From Bifidobacteriaceae bacterium (GTDB taxonomy: Bacteria > Actinomycetota > Actinomycetes > Actinomycetales > WQXJ01), in the NCBI GenBank assembly GCA_031258055.1, contig JAIRNM010000415.1:1-9238 (forward strand): a stretch of DNA of 9,238 nt, written 5' to 3'. Positions 1 to 5,284 of the stretch are shown here, in pieces (within the stretch, counting starts at the first letter, position 1; every line of letters starts with the position of its first letter). The notes below the pieces were generated by a model. That model was not told where the DNA came from. It saw only the letters and a list, made by a program, of their open reading frames with translations, and did not search any database. A program made the position numbers and the translations under genes.

Positions 1-1
1 C

Positions 2-2305
2 AACGAGGTCACGGTCGCATCTGACGCTATCGACTCGAATCCGGATAACAACAAAGCAAAGATCACCACCAAGTTGCTGACTCTGGCTGACATCTCGGTG
101 ACTGGATCGGTCAGTTCGACGTCGCCCTCGGCCGGCGACACCATCCAATACACGCTCACGGCCGTCAACTTGGGCCCGTCGGCGTTCGACAACCCCAAGG
201 TGGTCGCCACGTTCCCGAAGGGATTCGTCCCCACGGCAGTCGACATCGGCGCCATGGATTGCGTCATCAGCGGGCCTGATGCTGATGACGTGTACACGGT
301 GACCTGCGCCAATAAGACGGCGACACCCGTCCGCGATTCGTTCCAGCCTGGCATCACCGCCGCTGGCGTGGTCACCGTTGAGATACCCGATGACGCCACC
401 CCCGGGGAGTACGTCGCCAGCGCGGTGACCTACTCACGCAGTCCCGAGCAATGCGACGATCCGACCAACCCGCCCCAGGACACGACCGTGGGGACGTGCG
501 AACCGAACTACGCCAACAACTCGGCATCGGTCGCGGTGACGGTAGTTGACCGCGCCGACACCCAGCTCACCAAGACGCTGGTCGGGCCCAACCCGTTGGT
601 CGCCGGCGTTCCGGCGGTCTACGAGTTGACGGCCTACAACGCTGGTCCGTCGGTGGCGCATGATGTCACCGTCGCGGACAAGATCCCTGATGACATGACT
701 TTCGTTTCCGGTCAGGTGCTGCCAAACGGGGCGCTCTGTGTGACGCCCGATGACCCCGAAGAGGAGAACGTGGTGCGCTGCACCGTCGGCACCATGGCGC
801 CGGAGACATCTGTCAAGATTCGGCTGACATTCGAACCGAGCTTGCATTACAGGGGTGAACTCTGTAACACCGCTTTGGTCGGCTCCGGCGCCTTGGACCC
901 GGCGGTCGCCAACAACGAGGCTAAGGACTGCGCTGATACGGTCGGGCCGGACGGCACTGACCTGGAGCCCATCGCGACGCCGGACAAGCCATACATTCTG
1001 GCGGGCGATGCGGCAGGCTACACCGTGGTCGTGAAGAACAACGGCCCCTATCCCACCACGGGCGCGAAGGTCCAAATCACCGTTCCGCCGCTGCTGGGCC
1101 ACCCCGTGGTGGTTGTGTCCGGACAGACCGGCCGGGTCAAACCGGGGTCCTGCCAGGCCCAAGGCAATGTGTACACCTGTGACATTGGCGACATTTGGCC
1201 TGAAGACACTGTCACCTATCGCATCACCGGAGACACCACGGAAGTCCACCAGGATGAGGTCTTCGTCTTGGACGCTGAGGTATCCCACGACCTTCCACCA
1301 GACCTCAAACCGGAGAACGACAAGTCTTCGGCCCAGATCACCGTCACTGATCACGCCGACCTGTCGCTGGTCAAAACCATCATCAACCCACCGGTCGCAA
1401 CCGAGCTGGTGGCTGGCGGCAATGTGGTCTACCGGTTGACGGTGACCAACGCCGGTCCGTCGCTAGCCGAAGACGTGACCATCGAAGACACCATCCCAGA
1501 CGGGACGACCTTCGTGGCTGGCCCGGCTAACTGCGCGGTCGAATCCCAAGACGGCACCAGTGTGGTCAAGTGCCAAGTCGGCGATCTGCCGTCCGACGGC
1601 ACGGCGACAGTGGATTTGACGTTCAGCACAGACCTCGAATTCTGGACCGAGATCTGCAACACCGGTTCGGCCAATAGTTCCATAACGCCGGACCCGGACG
1701 AATCCAACAACGGAGCCCAAGTGTGCGTCACGCCCTCAATCCCGCAAACCGATGTGGGTGTCGAAGTGACAGCGGACAAACCGGAAATCGTGACCGGCGA
1801 CCCAGTCGGCTACACCGTGGTGGTGAAGAACAACGGTCCAGTCCGGACCACCGGAACGAAGCTGACCATCACCGTCCCGCCGCACGTCAAGGATCCGCAG
1901 GTACGGGTTTCTGGTTCCACTGGCAGTGTCTCGCCGGGTGCTTGCACCGCCGCGGCGGGCGTGTTCACCTGCGATATTGGCGACTTCGCAGTGGGCGACA
2001 CTGTGACCTACCGCGTCACCGGCACGGCCCAGGCCACCACCCACGAGGACCTGACGCTGCGAGCCCACGTCAGCCACGACAACTCCGACTCAAACCCGGA
2101 TAATGACGATGCCCAAGCCGTTGTCGTAGTCGACGTCGGCGGTGGAGGCGGCGGTTCGACCAAGCCACCCACCCCCAAGCCGTCTCCCAGCGGCAAGCTC
2201 CCCTTCACCGGCGCTAACACCGCGCTCCCAACCGGCCTAGCCGTCAATTTCCTCCTGACAGGCGCCGCCCTGGTAGCTCAGCGCGCCCGCCGCCGCGACC
2301 ACTAA
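2..2305 (+). CDS. DUF11-repeat LPXTG cell-wall surface protein (5' end outside window)
   Basis: The frame is open from the left edge (first full codon at base 2), so a TTG at 74 is internal; 767 residues are visible. Five tandem DUF11-type beta-sandwich repeats begin near bases 86, 554, 956, 1355 and 1748, after the tail of an earlier one. Each opens with an A/T-D-x motif, has a 'xAGPS' or 'KNNGP' turn and ends in an Asn/Asp-rich segment. Repeats 2 and 4 resemble each other, as do 3 and 5, an A-B-A-B order. Cysteines recur in pairs (four in A-type, two in B-type), suggesting disulfides. A hexaglycine run and a Pro/Lys/Ser-rich wall-spanning stretch precede LPFTG (bases 2198-2212), a hydrophobic helix and a basic tail (RARRR), the complete sortase sorting signal. 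By family knowledge DUF11 repeats form extracellular stalks. Adhesion is possible but not shown, and the N-terminal domain is not visible. Confidence 0.93.
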   Translation, partial: NEVTVASDAIDSNPDNNKAKITTKLLTLADISVTGSVSSTSPSAGDTIQYTLTAVNLGPSAFDNPKVVATFPKGFVPTAVDIGAMDCVISGPDADDVYTVTCANKTATPVRDSFQPGITAAGVVTVEIPDDATPGEYVASAVTYSRSPEQCDDPTNPPQDTTVGTCEPNYANNSASVAVTVVDRADTQLTKTLVGPNPLVAGVPAVYELTAYNAGPSVAHDVTVADKIPDDMTFVSGQVLPNGALCVTPDDPEEENVVRCTVGTMAPETSVKIRLTFEPSLHYRGELCNTALVGSGALDPAVANNEAKDCADTVGPDGTDLEPIATPDKPYILAGDAAGYTVVVKNNGPYPTTGAKVQITVPPLLGHPVVVVSGQTGRVKPGSCQAQGNVYTCDIGDIWPEDTVTYRITGDTTEVHQDEVFVLDAEVSHDLPPDLKPENDKSSAQITVTDHADLSLVKTIINPPVATELVAGGNVVYRLTVTNAGPSLAEDVTIEDTIPDGTTFVAGPANCAVESQDGTSVVKCQVGDLPSDGTATVDLTFSTDLEFWTEICNTGSANSSITPDPDESNNGAQVCVTPSIPQTDVGVEVTADKPEIVTGDPVGYTVVVKNNGPVRTTGTKLTITVPPHVKDPQVRVSGSTGSVSPGACTAAAGVFTCDIGDFAVGDTVTYRVTGTAQATTHEDLTLRAHVSHDNSDSNPDNDDAQAVVVVDVGGGGGGSTKPPTPKPSPSGKLPFTGANTALPTGLAVNFLLTGAALVAQRARRRDH

Positions 2306-2356
2306 CCACGCCAGGCGCCACCCGCGTTTCCGCCAGGGTCCGGCCCTTCCCTCCCG

Positions 2357-2454
2357 ACCTGGGCCGATGCCGTGGGGCCGGTTGGACGGCATCGCCCCTA
2401 GGTGGACGTAAGTGCAAGTACTGGCCGAAAATCGCCAGTATGCGCGGTTAGGGA
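2357..2454. repeat. Hairpin unit A1
   Basis: Hairpin 1 (2357-2403) pairs the arm around CGATGCCGT with ACGGCATCG across a 12-nt loop. The stem extends through GGG/CCC and ACCT/AGGT with one mismatch and one bulged T. Hairpin 2 (2419-2440) pairs TACTGGC with GCCAGTA, perfectly, across the 8-nt loop CGAAAATC. The unit closes with TGCGCGGTTAGGGA. Confidence 0.85.
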
Positions 2455-2493
2455 CATCCCGACCATGCGGCCCCAACTGCCCGCAACGCGCTG

Positions 2494-2592
2494 ACCTGGG
2501 ACGATGCCGTGGGGCCGGTTGACGGCATCGCCCCTAGGTGGACGTAGATGCAAGTACTGACCGAAAATCGCCAGTATGCGCGGTTAGGGACA
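2494..2592. repeat. Hairpin unit A2
   Basis: This is the same two-hairpin design as the unit 137 bp upstream. Hairpin 1 is 2494-2539, with the loop one base shorter. Hairpin 2 is 2555-2576, where TACTGAC faces GCCAGTA: an A-C mismatch on the plus strand but a G-U pair if read as RNA from the minus strand. Confidence 0.85.
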
Positions 2593-2630
2593 CCCCAATT
2601 CGGCGATGGCCGCGCCGGACTGTGGGGTCG

Positions 2631-3362
2631 TTACGCGGTGAGGATGCGTAGCGTGTCCTGTCCTTGTTGAGCAAGGTCGCTCGGCAGCGTGAGCCAAGCG
2701 GGGCTCGCCGGATCGGCCAATGCGGCGGCCAGACCCATTAGTCTCCGCCGGTCAGAGCCGTGCATGTTGGCGCGGGCCGCGCCGTGGTCGGTAATCAGCG
2801 CGGCAATGAGGGCGGCGTCTTGAAGGTGACGTCCGTTGTCGCGGCGGTCAACCCGAGAAGCGGCAGCTTTGAGAATCAATGCACCAAGCAGATTCGGCAA
2901 CAGGATCTCTGCCTCGGTGGCACCTGTTCTAACTCTGAGTTGTGTGGACCGCTCCAAGGCTTGGGCGCCACCGTCAATCGCCATCACCGATCTTCCGGCA
3001 ATTCTCGGTCGTAAACTCCTTGGCAGATGGTCTGCCACCAGCACATCAATCACTTCTGTCCCGCGCCGGAATCTGTGGACCGGCGATCCTTCCCACCCAG
3101 GCTCTTGTACTGTGAAGCCCAACATCCCAAGGCCAGCCGCCACTCGGGCGGTTGAAGCCCTGCGAGTTAGCAGGTCAAGCAGCAGATCAACATCAGTCGT
3201 GCTTCGGGTCGGGGAGACACCGGCGAGCATGGCGTGGGCCTGGACCATCAAGCCGCCAACCAGCGTCCATTTGACTGGTTCAGTTTGGCGGGCGACCTCC
3301 ACCAACAGCGGCCATGGAGGATCCCAGCCGCCGGGTGGCTCCGCCAACACAGTCGCATTCAT
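2631..3362 (-). CDS. AbiEii/MenT-like nucleotidyltransferase toxin
   Basis: A 243-residue protein with the signature of the AbiEii/AbiGii-type nucleotidyltransferase toxins. LVGG (34-37) is followed by RSTTDVDLL with the metal-binding pair D57 and D59, a likely third acidic residue D106 in 'EVIDVLV', and a later helical segment with K165, R170 and D182. By family knowledge such toxins (type IV AbiE; mycobacterial MenT) transfer nucleotides to RNA targets such as tRNA; the substrate here is unknown. The ATG at 3362 overlaps the upstream gene's stop (ATGA). A GGAGGG ribosome site on the minus strand (3372-3377) lies 9 nt upstream, supporting this start. Genes of this pair are co-transcribed, HTH protein first, as in antitoxin-toxin operons. 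The length is ordinary for a compact member, and all key acidic residues are present, so the enzyme looks intact. A general nucleotidyltransferase outside TA systems is the alternative. Confidence 0.8.
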   Translation of the reverse strand: MNATVLAEPPGGWDPPWPLLVEVARQTEPVKWTLVGGLMVQAHAMLAGVSPTRSTTDVDLLLDLLTRRASTARVAAGLGMLGFTVQEPGWEGSPVHRFRRGTEVIDVLVADHLPRSLRPRIAGRSVMAIDGGAQALERSTQLRVRTGATEAEILLPNLLGALILKAAASRVDRRDNGRHLQDAALIAALITDHGAARANMHGSDRRRLMGLAAALADPASPAWLTLPSDLAQQGQDTLRILTA

Positions 3363-4024
3363 GGCAGCAAGCCCTCCAACAGTCTGTAACCAGCGGCAGC
3401 CTCGCGTGCGTCAAGCGACCCCGCCAGGTCGGCGCCCACCACAGCGAGGGGCATTACGCCACTCCAAGCAGCAACCGCGGCCCAGTCAGTAATTCGCAAC
3501 GTCACGTTCCCCGCTGGGTCTTCTACCATGAAGAAATCACGAATCAGGCCGCCCACCTCATGGTTGGCGCAGTAGCCGTCAATCCGGTCAGTCGGCGGGA
3601 TCATTGCGTCACGGGCCTGATCTAGCCCGTTGGCGCCTGTCAGTCGCACCCGTTGGCTGATCCGGTCCAAGAAAGACGCACTGGCGCGGTACCGGCGGAC
3701 CCTCGCCCGGCGCCGGGCCGACCATACCAAGCCTTGGGCTGTGGTCCCTCGCAGACGCTTGCCGAGCCGGCGCGCGGTTTGAACGTCGATCCAGGGGGTT
3801 TCCAGCCCGGATAAGCCCCATAAGGCCGCCCAAGCGACTGGCTGCGACCAGGGCCTTCCCCGCCTGCGGTCCAGCGCCACCAAAGACCCGACCTCGGCTG
3901 CGTCAACCAGCCATGCGCGCCCCACCCGCCGCGTCGGGGTCAAGGAGCCCGCAGAGATCAGCCGCTCAACCCGGCGTTGCGACACGCAGAGTCGGTCCGC
4001 GACCTCCCTTGTGCTCAACTCCAT
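3359..4024 (-). CDS. Excisionase/MerR-type HTH protein, probable antitoxin of the nucleotidyltransferase
   Basis: A 221-residue protein. Residues 3-45 form an excisionase/MerR-type helix-turn-helix (STREVADRLCVSQRRVERLI, then a 'wing' with RRVGRAWLVDAAEV). The remaining 170 residues are basic at first (RRRARVRRYR) and then more acidic and hydrophobic; I do not recognise a named domain. Its stop overlaps the toxin start by 4 nt, the usual sign of translational coupling. In AbiE and MenAT systems the upstream partner is a DNA-binding antitoxin, so by position this is probably the antitoxin and autorepressor. Its HTH looks unlike the winged helix of AbiEi. The ATG at 4024 has no Shine-Dalgarno, but TATTAT lies 7 nt upstream (leaderless start). 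Neutralising activity is inference. It could instead be only a transcriptional regulator. Confidence 0.68.
   Translation of the reverse strand: MELSTREVADRLCVSQRRVERLISAGSLTPTRRVGRAWLVDAAEVGSLVALDRRRGRPWSQPVAWAALWGLSGLETPWIDVQTARRLGKRLRGTTAQGLVWSARRRARVRRYRASASFLDRISQRVRLTGANGLDQARDAMIPPTDRIDGYCANHEVGGLIRDFFMVEDPAGNVTLRITDWAAVAAWSGVMPLAVVGADLAGSLDAREAAAGYRLLEGLLP
3372..3377 (-). promoter_or_regulatory. Ribosome binding site of the nucleotidyltransferase gene
   Basis: GGAGGG on the minus strand, 9 nt before the ATG at 3362. It lies inside the upstream HTH gene and fixes the toxin start at the ATGA overlap. Confidence 0.7.
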
Positions 4025-4030
4025 GCATCA

Positions 4031-4036
4031 ATAATA
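4031..4036 (-). promoter_or_regulatory. Candidate -10 box (TATTAT) for the HTH/nucleotidyltransferase operon
   Basis: On the minus strand TATTAT is followed by six bases and then the ATG at 4024, so transcription starting 7 nt after the box would begin at the A of the start codon. No ribosome site precedes the ATG, which fits a leaderless mRNA. No convincing -35 is visible. Confidence 0.55.
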
Positions 4037-4038
4037 GC

Positions 4039-4048
4039 CGTTCGAACG
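4039..4048. promoter_or_regulatory. Palindrome CGTTCGAACG, candidate operator
   Basis: A perfect 10-bp palindrome two bases upstream of the -10 box of the HTH gene, where bound repressor would block RNA polymerase. Autoregulation by the HTH product is inferred from position only. Confidence 0.4.
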
Positions 4049-4153
4049 TATAAATATGATTGCCTTACGTGCGCAGACGGGAGTGTAGCCGCGAACACTG
4101 GCGACGCCAGGCGCCACCCGCGTTTCCGCCAGGGCCCGGCAGCAACGCGCTGC

Positions 4154-4250
4154 CCTGGGGCGATGCCGTGGGGCCGGTTGGACGGCATCGCCCCTAGGTG
4201 GACGTAGGTGCAAGTACTGACCGAAAATCGCCAGTATGCGCGGGTAGGGA
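4154..4250. repeat. Hairpin unit B1
   Basis: This is the strongest of the four units. In hairpin 1, GGGGCGATGCCGT (4157-4169) pairs perfectly with ACGGCATCGCCCC (4182-4194), and CCT/AGG extends the stem past one bulged T. Hairpin 2 is TACTGAC (4215-4221) with GCCAGTA (4230-4236). The end reads CGGGTAGGGA instead of CGGTTAGGGA. Confidence 0.85.
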
Positions 4251-4289
4251 CACCCCAACCATGCGGCCCCAACTGTCCGCAACGCGGTG

Positions 4290-4388
4290 ACCTGGGACGA
4301 TGCCGTGGGTCCGGTTGGCGGCATCGCCCCTAGGTGGACGTAGGTGCAAGTACTGGCCGAAATCCGCCAGTATGCGCGGTTAGGGACG
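4290..4388. repeat. Hairpin unit B2
   Basis: Hairpin 1 is 4290-4335, with the last stem pair changed to T-G, a wobble in plus-strand RNA. Hairpin 2 is TACTGGC (4351-4357) with GCCAGTA (4366-4372), perfect arms around an altered loop (CGAAATCC). Homology to block A stops at GGGAC (4384-4388), about 44 bp before vapB. Confidence 0.85.
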
Positions 4389-4419
4389 GGCGCGGTGGTG
4401 TGAGGTCGTGAGTCTGCGG

Positions 4420-4425
4420 TACCGT
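4420..4425 (+). promoter_or_regulatory. Candidate -10 box (TACCGT) for vapBC
   Basis: This TANNNT hexamer ends 7 nt before the GTG at 4432, so initiation would fall on the start codon. There is no ribosome site before that GTG. The box overlaps the 8-bp palindrome CGGTACCG (4417-4424). Confidence 0.45.
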
Positions 4426-4441
4426 GGTTTCGTGACGAACC
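4426..4441. promoter_or_regulatory. Inverted repeat over the vapB start, candidate VapBC operator
   Basis: GGTTTCGT (4426-4433) and ACGAACC (4435-4441) are mirrored around G4434 apart from one extra T. The element covers the inferred transcription start and start codon, a suitable place for autorepression by a ribbon-helix-helix antitoxin. Binding is not shown. Confidence 0.35.
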
Positions 4442-4668
4442 GCAATATCACCCTGTCCTTGCCCGAATCACTTGTCAAGAAGGCCCGGATCCTGGCGGCG
4501 GAGAGCGACCAGTCCGTGTCGGCGCTAGTGGCTGAGCTGATCGCGCACGCCGACCGAGACGATGAGGCCTATCACGAAGCCTGGCGAGCAGAAATGGAAG
4601 TGATGAAACGCGGTCTGTTCACAAACGGTCCGATTAGCTGGACGCGGGACGAGGTACACGACAGGTGA
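4432..4668 (+). CDS. vapB: VapB-type ribbon-helix-helix antitoxin
   Basis: A 78-residue protein. Its N-terminus gives the DNA-binding beta strand and two helices of a ribbon-helix-helix fold (NITLSLPESLVKKARILAAE, then a Ser-Val-rich helix to residue 40). It then has an acidic, charged toxin-binding tail ending in WTRDEVHDR, a C-terminal signature common in VapB antitoxins that pair with this VapC type. A GTG at 4408 would add eight residues, but its GAGG is only 2 nt away. The GTG at 4432 gives the family's usual N-terminus and has a -10 hexamer at leaderless spacing, so it is preferred. The stop overlaps vapC by 4 nt (GTGA), implying coupled translation. The product should bind and neutralise VapC and repress the operon, probably through the inverted repeat over its start. 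Confidence 0.85.
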   Translation: MTNRNITLSLPESLVKKARILAAESDQSVSALVAELIAHADRDDEAYHEAWRAEMEVMKRGLFTNGPISWTRDEVHDR

Positions 4669-5084
4669 TAACCCCTGAGTTTGTAGACACCAATGTCCTC
4701 CTCTACGCCTACGACGCAGGAGCTGGCGAACGCCACGACCAGGCGCGAAGGCTCGTTTCAGGGTTTGGCAGCACTCGACGCGGAGCACTGAGCGTTCAAG
4801 TTCTCCAAGAGTTTTACGTCAACGCGGTTAGGAAGATGGCCGTACCTGCCAGTCCGGAGGCGGCGCTAGGACGCCTGAAACTCTTCAGCACCTGGACCGT
4901 TCACTCGCCGACCGCAGCTGACGTGATCGCTGCGGCAGCCTTATCGCAAGAGCACTTGCTTTCGTTTTGGGATGCCATGATTGTGCGCAGCGCTTCGCAG
5001 TTGGGATGCTCAGTCTTGTGGACCGAAGACCTCAAACACGGTCAGGTCATTGACGGCGTGAGAGTCAGCAATCCCTTCGCTTGA
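4665..5084 (+). CDS. vapC: VapC-type PIN-domain ribonuclease toxin
   Basis: A 139-residue, single-domain PIN protein. The acidic metal-binding residues are all present: D8 in FVDTNVLLYAYD, E49 in QVLQEFYVN, D103 in SFWDAMIV and D122 in LWTEDLKHG. The C-terminus (DGVRVSNPF) is typical of the VapC group that pairs with WTRDE-tailed antitoxins. By family knowledge it is a Mg2+-dependent endoribonuclease, often cleaving tRNA or rRNA; the target here cannot be read from sequence. The start is GTG at 4665, inside the vapB stop, with a GAGG at 4651-4654 ten bases upstream. A strong stem-loop follows about 55 bp after the stop. The pair appears intact and functional. Confidence 0.9.
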   Translation: MITPEFVDTNVLLYAYDAGAGERHDQARRLVSGFGSTRRGALSVQVLQEFYVNAVRKMAVPASPEAALGRLKLFSTWTVHSPTAADVIAAAALSQEHLLSFWDAMIVRSASQLGCSVLWTEDLKHGQVIDGVRVSNPFA

Positions 5085-5131
5085 CCGTGGGGCAGATTGA
5101 GCGTCATTGGGCGGGCTGGGGTTTGCGGCAT

Positions 5132-5211
5132 AAAAAGTGCCGGCCCTGGTCCGCCTTGGACGCGCCGCCACATAGCGCGTCCACCCCCAGGCGTAACCAG
5201 GACCGGCTTTT
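5132..5211. terminator. Long imperfect stem-loop, probable bidirectional terminator
   Basis: The outer stem 5139-5150 pairs with 5196-5207 (one mismatch). A middle stem CGCCT/AGGCG (5152-5156 with 5189-5193) continues it, and the inner stem TGGACGCGC (5157-5165) pairs perfectly with GCGCGTCCA (5175-5183). The loop is 9 nt and five C are bulged on one side. An A-run (5132-5136) and a T-run (5208-5211) flank it, giving a U-tract for transcripts from either side. It lies between convergent vapC and the symporter gene. Confidence 0.65.
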
Positions 5212-5263
5212 CCCGTTGGGCCAGCGCAAGACCCGACGGAAACCTATTCAGCTTTTCAGTGGC

Positions 5264-5284
5264 GCTAGCCGGTTAAGGGCTAGC
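5264..5284 (-). other. Hairpin at the 3' end of the symporter gene
   Basis: GCTAGCC (5264-5270) and GGCTAGC (5278-5284) are perfect 7-bp arms with a 7-nt loop, abutting the stop codon of the minus-strand symporter gene. No U-tract follows on that strand. It may stabilise the mRNA end, while the longer stem-loop at 5132-5211 terminates. Confidence 0.4.

Larger units (their letters stand above)
2293..2592. repeat. Repeat block A (two tandem hairpin units), copy of block B
   Basis: This block aligns with 4089-4388 at a constant offset of 1796 bp, with no net indel and about 90% identity counted by hand over the core (2308-2592). It holds two tandem units of 137-bp period (A1, A2). Weak homology at the left edge reaches into the last 13 bases of the surface-protein gene. 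The first part has an inverted repeat, CCAGGGTC (2333-2340) with GACCTGG (2356-2362), one base bulged. The left flank of unit A1 (about 2344-2364) is the only strongly divergent stretch relative to block B. No gene is credible between 2306 and 2630. The block lies between the convergent surface-protein and toxin genes, so it could act as a terminator here, but no T-tract follows the hairpins. Confidence 0.9.
4089..4388. repeat. Repeat block B (two tandem hairpin units), copy of block A
   Basis: A direct copy of block A, 1796 bp downstream, collinear without net gaps. Here the 137-bp tandem period is clean: GCAACGCGCTG at 4142 recurs as GCAACGCGGTG at 4279. It also has a strong extra hairpin, CCAGGGC (4129-4135) with GCCCTGG (4152-4158), with GGCAGC/GCTGCC nested inside. 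It occupies most of the 407-bp gap between two divergent toxin-antitoxin operons and lies upstream of both, so it cannot serve as a terminator for either. Confidence 0.9.

Noticed and set aside
434..1354. Long minus-strand open frame (306 codons) opposite the DUF11 gene
   Set aside because: It mirrors the codon bias of the plus-strand gene, shows no recognisable domain, and the plus-strand frame has clear repeats and a sorting signal.
2237..4272. Two minus-strand small frames (2237-2476 and 4015-4272) that share a similar peptide (RAYWRFS, CTYVHLGAMP)
   Set aside because: The similarity follows from the duplicated DNA repeat. They lack ribosome sites, run into neighbouring genes, and the third and fourth units do not keep the same frame.
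2582..4388. Integron attC sites (structured repeats next to TA cassettes, GTTAGGG near each unit end)
   Set aside because: GTTAGGG does not fit the core GTTRRRY, no mirrored RYYYAAC was found at the proper place, the units are in tandem pairs rather than one per cassette, and no integrase is in the window.
2356..4388. CRISPR-like array
   Set aside because: There are only four long hairpin units in two separated pairs, the tandem spacer sequence is itself repeated, and no cas genes are present.
4408..4431. Upstream GTG start for vapB
   Set aside because: It adds eight atypical residues before the ribbon-helix-helix strand, and its GAGG is only 2 nt away. The GTG at 4432 fits family length and promoter spacing.
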